Source of the DNA: a virus
Length of the DNA stretch: 24,920 nt
Virus record (IMG/VR): IMGVR_UViG_3300010883_000432
Location: 1-24,920 of that record
Direction: 5' to 3' (one strand)
Position numbers and translations under genes: made by a program. Position 1 is the stretch's first letter. Each line of letters starts with the position of its first letter. Of the stretch, positions 4,097 through 10,888 are shown one piece after another. The notes under the pieces are model-generated. The model was not told where the DNA came from, did not search any database, and was given only the letters and a program-made list of their open reading frames with translations.

Positions 4097-5949
4097 GCCA
4101 CATTCTCCGGGTACATATTCGGGTATGCAGCTTCTATGACAAGATTGATCTCTGCCCTTGCGTCGATAACTTCCTGAACTGCCGAGTTGCGTAAGTTAAC
4201 GTGCCATGTTGCGGGGTCGCTGATATTTTGAACGTAGTCACAATGGCTACTATCTTCATCGGGCCACCTCCACACACGGTAGGCATCTCCAGAAGCGTCA
4301 GGATCTAGAACTACCGAAAAGGTGAGGGGATCGTTCGAAATTGGCTGCGATGTACCGGGGACGAACGAGGTGACGCGCGCCCAGTCGGTTCCTATCGTCG
4401 CACCAAGAAGTCTGTTCTGAGACACGGCAGTGCCATCAAGTAGGCTCGAAAAATCTCTACCCCTATCGAAATATGTGGTAGGTCTTTCTCTGATTAGTTG
4501 GAGAGTAGTCTCGGCAACGTCAGCAAAATTGAAACGGGCTGCGGACGATGTACCCCGAAGATTCTGTGGAATAGACCCATACGAAACAACGAACGGCACA
4601 TTCAACCCAGTCTCGGAAGGCCCACCCTTTCCAGCGTAACGGTTTGTAATCCAACTGTGTGCTGGAGAACACGTATTTGCATTGACGTCCCACTGGCAGG
4701 ATGTTGGTTGGTCTGCACTATTGGCACTTACGGGGACAACAATATTTTGACGATACGGCAGTGACTTATCCTCTGATCCGTTATCTCCTGTAAAAATTAT
4801 GAAAGTGTTTTCAAGACCCTCTGGCCCAAGCCAATCCAGCAACTTTCCTATCTGCTCATCTATTAGAGTTAGATGTGTTAGTTCACAGTCGTACCTTAAT
4901 TTAACCCAATCAAAGTCTGTTCCAGGCCCGCCGCTCGCCGCAGGCAATAGTGCTGCGAATTCAGACGCAGTGTAGTTGGGAGTATCCGGCCCATAAGGTT
5001 CAGCGGCTCGACCTACAGGGGCAAGGACCGGGATGACGGTGTGCCCGTTGGCGGGAGTTATATCGAGAATCGCATCAGCGGGGCCAGTCGCATAGCCGTT
5101 CGTGGGGGTGCGGTTGTGGACACAGTTAATCCCGCCAAAACCGTGACTAAGCCCGGTGCTTATCGTGAGGAAGAAGGGTTGTCCCGTCCTGTGTCCAAAC
5201 CAGTTGACTGAGTTGAGTGGGGCGTTACCGTAGAAAGTCTCGACCCAATCCTCCAGTTCAAGGAAACCAACTTCATCAACGTGCATATACTCGTTGCCAT
5301 CGACCGTCCACAGTTCGCTGTCTGATCTTGGCATCGTCCAAGTAGCGGAAGAGGAAACCCATCCAAACCCCCCGTGGCCCAAGCTGTCTTGCATTATAAG
5401 GCCCGTCGACCCCCAGGTTGCTAGATCATTATCGGTCCCATCCATCGCACCCATCATGTTCTTACCATGATGGCCAATCTTATAGGCTGACCCTGTCAAG
5501 GACTGCACATAGTCTTTGGTTGTAGGGTTACCGTCGCCGTGCCAGGGGGGCCTGGTTGGGTCTTCCCCAACACCGTCCCACCCCCAGCGCAACATATCAC
5601 GAGTCATTTTGCACCAATCCCCAGACCAGACCCCCGTGAAGTTTATGCCATTGTCGAGCAAGCGATTTAGGCTCGGAAAATCTCCCGCGAGTTGGGGTTT
5701 ATAGAAATTATCCGAATGAACGACAGAACCAGTAAACGATGCAACCAATGGATCAATCTGCCAAAACGCACCCAGTTGTGGGTACGCTTCTCTCCCAACG
5801 TCATCCAGCATCACGAATATAATATTTGGGTTCTGTGGCCTTACTCTCCACGAAGGCTCCTCAACAAAAGAGGCAGACCCACCAGGGAAACTTCCAGCAA
5901 CAGAAATGCTGGGCACAAGTAGGAGTATGGCCAGTAGGGTTTGCTTCAT
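4078..5949 (-). CDS. Exported sulfatase-superfamily protein, 623 aa
   Basis: The start is ATG 5949, overlapping the upstream stop as ATGA; the frame extends to 5985 but the signal peptide begins at this ATG. Residues 1-19 are a cleavable signal peptide. PNIIFVMLDDVG (41-52) is the sulfatase N-terminal strand with the metal-binding Asp pair 49/50. Cys113-Lys-Met-Thr-Arg117 occupies the nucleophile site. HGKNMMG (161-167) matches the usual GKWHLG region, LSHGF (267-271) a substrate histidine, FTGDNGS (386-392) the second metal site, and AGKGGPSETGLNVP (439-452) the family's GGKG..EGG..VP segment. Sulfatases hydrolyse sulfate esters; the sulfate donor here cannot be told. Two consensus residues differ (Met for Pro in CxPxR, Met for His in GKWH), so activity is uncertain. 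It is probably periplasmic, released at lysis or virion-borne. Confidence 0.88.
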   Translation of the reverse strand: MKQTLLAILLLVPSISVAGSFPGGSASFVEEPSWRVRPQNPNIIFVMLDDVGREAYPQLGAFWQIDPLVASFTGSVVHSDNFYKPQLAGDFPSLNRLLDNGINFTGVWSGDWCKMTRDMLRWGWDGVGEDPTRPPWHGDGNPTTKDYVQSLTGSAYKIGHHGKNMMGAMDGTDNDLATWGSTGLIMQDSLGHGGFGWVSSSATWTMPRSDSELWTVDGNEYMHVDEVGFLELEDWVETFYGNAPLNSVNWFGHRTGQPFFLTISTGLSHGFGGINCVHNRTPTNGYATGPADAILDITPANGHTVIPVLAPVGRAAEPYGPDTPNYTASEFAALLPAASGGPGTDFDWVKLRYDCELTHLTLIDEQIGKLLDWLGPEGLENTFIIFTGDNGSEDKSLPYRQNIVVPVSANSADQPTSCQWDVNANTCSPAHSWITNRYAGKGGPSETGLNVPFVVSYGSIPQNLRGTSSAARFNFADVAETTLQLIRERPTTYFDRGRDFSSLLDGTAVSQNRLLGATIGTDWARVTSFVPGTSQPISNDPLTFSVVLDPDASGDAYRVWRWPDEDSSHCDYVQNISDPATWHVNLRNSAVQEVIDARAEINLVIEAAYPNMYPENVACLPQP

Positions 5950-6932
5950 TGAGCCACAGCCTCCAGTGTCATAACAACGTCCCAATCAGTCACCGCATCG
6001 CAATTTAGCCCCGGCGATCCGGAGGTGCCGTTCCGATTTATACCGTAAGAAGTTGATACTCCCGCTAACACTACCTCGCTGGTGGTTGTTGTTACAACTG
6101 TGTTCTCCAAGCTGCCCGTAAGAGCGGTAGAGTCCAAAGTCAACCGTAGAGCAGTGACTTCAGAAGTATTGTCTTTCCATACGATGAGCGAGCAGTCATT
6201 CGCACCTTGACCACCAGTGTCAACGGTTGCGGATAGCGTAATATCCCATGTCACAGGCCCCGTCGCCGGGGCTGAAACCGTAATTGGCGAGGTGCAATCA
6301 TCCGCGCCATTAGCACCCAATTCTGAACAGGATGCGGCAACCCCAGTCCCGGCATCTAGAGTGGTGACTAGAGGGCCGAGGGTGTAAACGGCAGCAAACG
6401 GTATATAACAGGTGCCCACTCCGGCCCCGCTCTGGCGGCATTCCTGCCCTCTAGCCCCCGTTCCTGAACTCCCTGAATTATTAATTTCATCGTAGACGGA
6501 ACCCAATACGTTTAGTGTGCTGCTAGTAATTTTCGCTCTGTTAATTTCTAAGCCTGCGGCTGTGATAAGATCCGTAAATATTGGGCATTCTACGGGAAGT
6601 GAACCCGTTGAGTCAAACACGCACGAGACATTACCCGCTAAGTCTGTCGTACCTACCCCAAGAGAAATTGTCTCTGAACCCTGGTTAGACCCCTCAGAGA
6701 AAATTAGTGCCGAACCAGTCGCAGCGGCTGGGCTAGATACAACCCCGGCTCCCGCTGTGTTGAGAACCAGATTCCCACTACCGTCTTGACATATGTCCCC
6801 AGTGGGGCAAGTGCCAAGGCCACCACCACCACCACTGCCACTGTAAACGGGGTTAGTGGTAGACCCAGACCAGCTAATACTAGGTGCTGCAAGTAGCACT
6901 AGAGTGAGTAGAGTTAAAAGTGATTTAAACAT
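5946..6932 (-). CDS. Secreted Cys-containing beta-rich protein, 328 aa
   Basis: ATG 6932 immediately follows the upstream TAA, and the stop overlaps the sulfatase start by ATGA. Residues 1-22 are a signal peptide. Next come a flexible Gly run (SGSGGGGGLG), a short CPTGDIC loop and Ser/Thr/Gly/Ala-rich sequence typical of beta-sandwich or repeat surface proteins. Several paired cysteines (CPTGDIC, CVF...CPIF, CRQ...CYI, CSELGANGADDC) suggest disulfides and export to an oxidising compartment. The C-terminal half (about 180-328) reads as alternating strands. Its motif CSELGANG echoes CTNLRANGGRC of the next upstream gene, so the two may be related or partners. No catalytic motif was recognised. 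It could be a virion surface or adhesion protein. Confidence 0.75.
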   Translation of the reverse strand: MFKSLLTLLTLVLLAAPSISWSGSTTNPVYSGSGGGGGLGTCPTGDICQDGSGNLVLNTAGAGVVSSPAAATGSALIFSEGSNQGSETISLGVGTTDLAGNVSCVFDSTGSLPVECPIFTDLITAAGLEINRAKITSSTLNVLGSVYDEINNSGSSGTGARGQECRQSGAGVGTCYIPFAAVYTLGPLVTTLDAGTGVAASCSELGANGADDCTSPITVSAPATGPVTWDITLSATVDTGGQGANDCSLIVWKDNTSEVTALRLTLDSTALTGSLENTVVTTTTSEVVLAGVSTSYGINRNGTSGSPGLNCDAVTDWDVVMTLEAVAQ

Positions 6933-7370
6933 TTAATCCAGATCCTCTACCAATGAAACTACAATGTTTCCAGAACCAGTGGCACTCACCTCAAACCAAT
7001 ACGTTCCTGCGTACAAGAACAGGCAATCTGTCCCATTGAGGGTAGCCGCAGTAGGTGCAAGAGATACTGTAGGTGTGATAACTTCATGTACTTGTATCGT
7101 TGCTGTTGAGCCAGCGTCCGCACAAACTTTTGTCCGACCGCGAACCGAGAAGGTAGCGGAGGATGTGGCTGTAGTAGTAGCGTCACCCCACCAAAAGCAC
7201 CTACCACCGTTGGCCCTTAGATTTGTGCATTTCGGGGCGTAATCCACACCCACATCTGCCACATTTGAAATTAAAGGCTTCAGAGGATCAGCCGCACCCA
7301 AAGCACTTCCGGGGACCAAGGACAACAGAGCAAACGCTGTTGCAAATAGTCCAATGATACTATTACGCAT
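6933..7370 (-). CDS. Secreted protein, 145 aa, unknown function
   Basis: The frame is open into the terminase gene (to 7481). The start is set at ATG 7370 because AGGAAGGTAACA lies directly before it and a signal peptide begins there (residues 1-25, ending ALG before AADPL). The mature protein of about 120 residues is Thr/Ser/Val rich with predicted beta strands and cysteine pairs CTNLRANGGRC, KVC and DC. The tail (LYAGTYWFEVSATGSGNIVVSL) looks like an edge of a beta-sandwich. It starts 10 bases after the large terminase stop and is followed directly by the next secreted protein gene. No family was recognised. Confidence 0.75.
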   Translation of the reverse strand: MRNSIIGLFATAFALLSLVPGSALGAADPLKPLISNVADVGVDYAPKCTNLRANGGRCFWWGDATTTATSSATFSVRGRTKVCADAGSTATIQVHEVITPTVSLAPTAATLNGTDCLFLYAGTYWFEVSATGSGNIVVSLVEDLD

Positions 7371-7380
7371 TGTTACCTTC

Positions 7381-9099
7381 CTAAATCCCCATAGGGGTGA
7401 GCCAAGTTTTTTGGTTCCGTCGGCCCTTAAGATTAAAAACATTATCTCTAAACTTCTCAAGGTCTTTCTCGAGGAGATCACTTCTATGTTCTAACATCTG
7501 CTCATCTACACTCACCGCAATTTGATCTACCCAATACTGACAAGCCATAGCGAGCGGATCAATTCTATCATCGTGTTTTAAAGCTCCCCTGTCCCTGGTT
7601 ATCCGGGTGAGTTGGTGGACAAGTTTACGATGGATATAGTTATTGTCAGTTTCATCTTGGTATGTTACGTCATGCTTTAGCATCTCCCTATCAAATATCA
7701 GCCTATGCTGATTCAGTAGTGGCTCTAAGACATTAATTATCCTAGCTTCCTTCTGATGTACGGATCGTGGAGCATCTTCGATTGAGCAACGGTGTATATC
7801 CCTAATGATTGGTTTAAATAGCTCCACAAACATACCATCACCAAAGTTAGGCTCAACGATAATCATCTGAACCTTCTCTTCTTTGGCTATGTGCGCCAGC
7901 TTTGTTAGGGTTTTGCTGTCGTATCCCCCTCTAAACCCCCCGCATTTCCTAACAAACAACTGACCGTGCAGCATTTTTACTACAACATAGCCAGTTTCGT
8001 CCTTACCACGCCCCGAAGGGTCCACAGCCATCACAGATCCGCTGTACGGAAGCCATTTTTCCCCGTCAACCTCCATTCGGGTGTGGAATCTGTCCCCTGG
8101 TAGGCCAATCATGGGTATATCGTTGACGATCTGCTGTTGGCCAGAGCCCCATACCATCTTTTCGGGGGCAATGTCACAATCTGTGTCGAATACAATCATA
8201 TCTCGGCACTTAAGTGGGTACCTGTCCATGTCAGACAGGGCAGTATCCAACATAAATTGTAGAGAGAACCCAGTTCTACCATATTCACCCTCTCTCTCCT
8301 GCAATTCAATCTCATCAAACCTAATATCTGTAGGTTTCCCCCACTCACTCTCACCCTTAAGTGACCGTTCATGGATTACAGGCGTTAAACCGTCACCATA
8401 CTTATGAAGCTGGGCCTCTGAGGGCACTCTGGCGGGCCAATTTCTAACCGTATACCCCCTAGAAGGGAGCTTATTGTAAAGACTGTCTTCATTCTGCGGT
8501 GTTCCCAGGAATATAACCTCATGTCTTGCTCCACCAGAATCATCATCTGGTTTTAGGATAGCCGCAAACTCCTTAACACGTTCAGCCAGCTTCTCTCTCT
8601 GTGTGGCAGTTTCACTATTGTTAGGTACTTCAACATCATCAGCAACGATAACGTCTGCTCGAGTGCCCGTAATCATACCGTAAAGACCTACCGACTTAAC
8701 ACTTGGGCTTTGGGACACGGGGGCTGTACCAACAGTAAACTTTTCAATACTGTCAAACCCGTGCCCGTGTCGGGGCTCAAGGTGTTTAACAAGTGGCATT
8801 TCGTGGATGACCATCTTTGTGAACCTACTGAACGCATCCGATCTATCCTTACTCGCTGACACCACTAGGATATTCTCTTCGGGATCTCTGAATAGTCTCC
8901 AGATGACATATGCTGATGTGATATAGCTTTTACCTATACCACGGAAAGCCTGTATAACCTTACGCTTACCAACATTACCTTGTAGAAATTCTGCAATATC
9001 GTATTGCAAAGGTGTGGGTTCTGGAAGCCCAAGGAACTTCCAAACTAGCCAAAGGAAAACCTTGAAGTCTTCCAGAGCTCTTTCTTCAGTGGTTTTCAT
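7381..9099 (-). CDS. terL: Large terminase subunit (T7 gp19-like), 572 aa
   Basis: This is the ATP-driven DNA packaging motor and headful/terminal-repeat nuclease. The N-terminal ATPase has Walker A-like FRGIGKS at 52-58, LVVSASKDRSDAFSRF (a conserved T7 gp19 segment) at 78-93 and Walker B VIVADD at 150-155. The C-terminal RNase H-like nuclease shows MAVDPSGRGKDETGY near residue 360, IIVEPNFGDG near 413 and HDDRIDPLAMA near 510, supplying the acidic metal ligands. Length and motif order match T7 gp19 (586 aa). The ATG overlaps the small terminase stop by ATGA and lacks a strong binding site, so it is probably translated by coupling. T7-type terminases create direct terminal repeats, which fits the junction proposed at 2063-3184. 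Confidence 0.97.
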   Translation of the reverse strand: MKTTEERALEDFKVFLWLVWKFLGLPEPTPLQYDIAEFLQGNVGKRKVIQAFRGIGKSYITSAYVIWRLFRDPEENILVVSASKDRSDAFSRFTKMVIHEMPLVKHLEPRHGHGFDSIEKFTVGTAPVSQSPSVKSVGLYGMITGTRADVIVADDVEVPNNSETATQREKLAERVKEFAAILKPDDDSGGARHEVIFLGTPQNEDSLYNKLPSRGYTVRNWPARVPSEAQLHKYGDGLTPVIHERSLKGESEWGKPTDIRFDEIELQEREGEYGRTGFSLQFMLDTALSDMDRYPLKCRDMIVFDTDCDIAPEKMVWGSGQQQIVNDIPMIGLPGDRFHTRMEVDGEKWLPYSGSVMAVDPSGRGKDETGYVVVKMLHGQLFVRKCGGFRGGYDSKTLTKLAHIAKEEKVQMIIVEPNFGDGMFVELFKPIIRDIHRCSIEDAPRSVHQKEARIINVLEPLLNQHRLIFDREMLKHDVTYQDETDNNYIHRKLVHQLTRITRDRGALKHDDRIDPLAMACQYWVDQIAVSVDEQMLEHRSDLLEKDLEKFRDNVFNLKGRRNQKTWLTPMGI

Positions 9100-9380
9100 T
9101 GATTAAATTCAGGAAGATCAGGATCATAATGTTCATCATCTTCAAGAGACTTAGTTAGATTGGAGACAGACTTGGATGGCCGAGTAGGATCAACCTCTAT
9201 ATTGTTGTCTTTAAGAAACTGCCTAGCTGCATTAAGGAGAGATGCGCCAGGACTTACCTTCTTCACCATAAACCCAGTCTTAGTCTCCACTCTAACAGAA
9301 GTACCATTAACCACTTGGTCAATGAATTCCTCCGCGAGGATATTATGCAGATCCCCCAGTCTTTTAACTTCACTCGCCAT
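9096..9380 (-). CDS. terS: Small terminase subunit (T7 gp18-like), 94 aa
   Basis: The protein is of the size of T7 gp18 (89 aa). It starts at ATG 9380 with GAGAGGA eight bases upstream, and its stop overlaps the large terminase start. The N-terminal half is helical. VSPGASLLNAARQFLKDNNIEVDP (about 43-66) matches the conserved region of small terminases of T7-like phages. The C-terminus is acidic (DDEHYDPDLPEF), as in gp18. The role is DNA recognition and regulation of the packaging motor. It overlaps the Rz1-like gene by 11 bases. Confidence 0.88.
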   Translation of the reverse strand: MASEVKRLGDLHNILAEEFIDQVVNGTSVRVETKTGFMVKKVSPGASLLNAARQFLKDNNIEVDPTRPSKSVSNLTKSLEDDEHYDPDLPEFNQ

Positions 9381-9681
9381 TTGAGTAGTCCTCTCTTAAT
9401 ATATCTATCGCTTCACAGTGGACAACAAGCCGCGCAATAAAGTCATACGTTGAAGGGTATTTAGCCGAAACATAGTACAACTCACCTGAAACATATTCAT
9501 CAGGGACGGGACAAGGTGGCACTTGAGGCTGGTTAAGCTCAATTGTTCTCCCCCCCAGGCTCGCGCATCCTGTCAACAATAACAGCGAGCTTATCAAACC
9601 TAGGAGTAGGCTTGGCAATAACCTCTTGAATTCTGTTTTCCTTCTTGAAGAATTTTTTCTGCTTCTTAAGAAACGCCTCAT
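9370..9681 (-). CDS. Rz1: Outer-membrane spanin lipoprotein (Rz1-like), 103 aa
   Basis: ATG 9681 lies inside the Rz-like gene in another frame, the classical embedded/overlapping spanin arrangement. A basic N-terminus is followed by a hydrophobic segment and a clear lipobox LLTGCAS at about residues 35-41, so the mature lipoprotein starts at that Cys. The mature part includes a Pro-rich stretch QPQVPPCPVPDEY, typical of outer-membrane spanins, then about 40 extra residues with no assignment. With the inner-membrane partner it would fuse the two membranes at lysis, implying a Gram-negative-type host envelope. Confidence 0.82.
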   Translation of the reverse strand: MRRFLRSRKNSSRRKTEFKRLLPSLLLGLISSLLLLTGCASLGGRTIELNQPQVPPCPVPDEYVSGELYYVSAKYPSTYDFIARLVVHCEAIDILREDYSNGE

Positions 9682-9772
9682 TCGATCCTACCTCCCTAGA
9701 TAGTTTATTTATTTGCCTAAGCATCATAAGGTTTAGAAAAATGATACCTATGACAAGAAGGGTTGTTGTCAA
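9539..9772 (-). CDS. Rz: Inner-membrane spanin (Rz-like), 77 aa
   Basis: The start is TTG 9772; its first three bases overlap the TGA stop of the holin-like gene (TTGA), and no strong ribosome binding site is present, so translational coupling is likely. Residues 3-19 (TLLVIGIIFLNLMML) are a single membrane anchor. The rest is a charged helical periplasmic part with Lys-rich and Glu-rich runs. It is shorter than T7 gp18.5 (143 aa). Identification rests mainly on the anchor-plus-helix shape and on the embedded lipoprotein gene in another frame. Confidence 0.72.
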   Translation of the reverse strand: MTTTLLVIGIIFLNLMMLRQINKLSREVGSNEAFLKKQKKFFKKENRIQEVIAKPTPRFDKLAVIVDRMREPGGENN

Positions 9773-9921
9773 GAGCCTAGACCCAAGAACGATTTAATCT
9801 TCTTGAACCACGCATCGTCTACCTTGGTGGGAGTTAGTTTTACAATAAGACCGCCGAGAGCCGCCGATGCCAGAACAATGGACATAAGGTGTTCTTTATT
9901 TGCCAATATAAATTCAATCAT
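9769..9921 (-). CDS. Small holin-like membrane protein, 50 aa
   Basis: A 50-codon gene starts at ATG 9921 after AGAGGAACTAAAT and stops at TGA 9769. Residues 12-28 (LMSIVLASAALGGLIVKL) form one membrane segment. It is followed by TPTKVDDAWFKKIKSFLG, a polar basic tail pattern often seen in small phage holins. Its place between the tail fibre and the spanin/terminase genes equals T7 gene 17.5 (class II holin). Size and topology fit, but holins have little sequence signature. Confidence 0.7.
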   Translation of the reverse strand: MIEFILANKEHLMSIVLASAALGGLIVKLTPTKVDDAWFKKIKSFLGLGS

Positions 9922-9955
9922 ATTTAGTTCCTCTATATGTATACTTATGTGAGAG

Positions 9956-10888
9956 TTAAGCAGACTCTATCGTAGCTAGCCTGTTCTCCAGTTCTTCGAT
10001 TGTTTGGGATAATTCCTGAACAGCTTTAATTAATGGTGCTATTAGTTTCATGCTACTGATAGTCTCAACCTCATCCACGCCCCGTCCCCACCCAACATCT
10101 GCCCCGAGACTGTGCGAGTCTACAGCGGTTTTAAGTTCCTGGGCAATCAGTCCGTATTTGTACTCACTCCCATTCCTCTCCCTGCCGTCTAAGGTTACAA
10201 TTGAATTTTTTATACTAGCATCTTCAGACTCTGATAGATCCTCAGATTGTTTAAATTGAAACTTAACTGGTCTGAGGTCTTTAATAAAAGAAAGCCCCAG
10301 ATCCGAAGGTTCAATATTTTTCTTTAACCGTTCGTCTGAGGGGCTGTTAAAGTTGGATGCCGTCATCGTGGGACACGCCAAGTTACCCTGCACAGCCCCT
10401 GGATTTATGGTTGATGGTACGTATGTTAGGTCGTAGTCTGAAAAACATTCCCTGGAGAGACCGTAGTTATCAACAAGGAGACCACCCTGCATCATGGGCC
10501 AGAACGTGTGGATAGCACTTGTGTTGTCTGTTATGTCTAACGTCTGAGCTTCCCAATGGTCCGTATGCTCTTCAAGTGCGTATAGCGGCTGCTTAACTGT
10601 AATGTCCAAGCCTGAACCACTTATAGCTGTTTGATTAGTCCAGTCAACTAGCGGGATAGACTGTGTATCCCTCTTTATAAAGACAGACGCGCCCACGCTA
10701 GGGGGAGTTATAAAGGAAATCTCATTGGTGGATGTAACTACTGAGTAGTCCCCAGATTGCGTAGGAGTGTGCAGAGTCTTTAGTACCCCACCAACATAGA
10801 CTTTAATGTGAGTGGGATCTAAGTAGGGGAATGATATGGACAAGTTTCCCGCGCCCCCATATACATAGGTAACGCTAGTATTCGGCAT
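9956..10888 (-). CDS. Tail fibre with T7-type N-terminus and S74 chaperone, 310 aa
   Basis: ATG 10888 follows the upstream stop directly, with AGAGGA eight bases before it. Residues 3-110 (VTYVYGGAGNLSISFPYL ... DTQSIPLVDWTNQTAISG ... YALEEHTDH) match the T7 gp17 N-terminal domain that binds the tail. Residues 182-310 form an intramolecular chaperone, peptidase S74: SDERLKKNI with the autocleavage Ser184, YGLIAQEL, and a C-terminal coiled coil. Such chaperones trimerise the fibre and cut themselves off. Only about 70 residues lie between the two domains, so the mature fibre would have almost no receptor-binding shaft or tip. It may be an adaptor for another receptor-binding protein. Confidence 0.92.
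   Translation of the reverse strand: MPNTSVTYVYGGAGNLSISFPYLDPTHIKVYVGGVLKTLHTPTQSGDYSVVTSTNEISFITPPSVGASVFIKRDTQSIPLVDWTNQTAISGSGLDITVKQPLYALEEHTDHWEAQTLDITDNTSAIHTFWPMMQGGLLVDNYGLSRECFSDYDLTYVPSTINPGAVQGNLACPTMTASNFNSPSDERLKKNIEPSDLGLSFIKDLRPVKFQFKQSEDLSESEDASIKNSIVTLDGRERNGSEYKYGLIAQELKTAVDSHSLGADVGWGRGVDEVETISSMKLIAPLIKAVQELSQTIEELENRLATIESA

Noticed and set aside
5949-5985. Extension of the sulfatase to an upstream start at 5985
   Set aside because: The signal peptide begins at the ATG at 5949, which is coupled to the upstream stop. The extension would bury the signal.
7371-7481. Extension of the secreted 145-aa protein into the terminase gene
   Set aside because: The extra 37 residues lie antiparallel in frame to terminase coding sequence, and the binding site AGGAAGG supports 7370.
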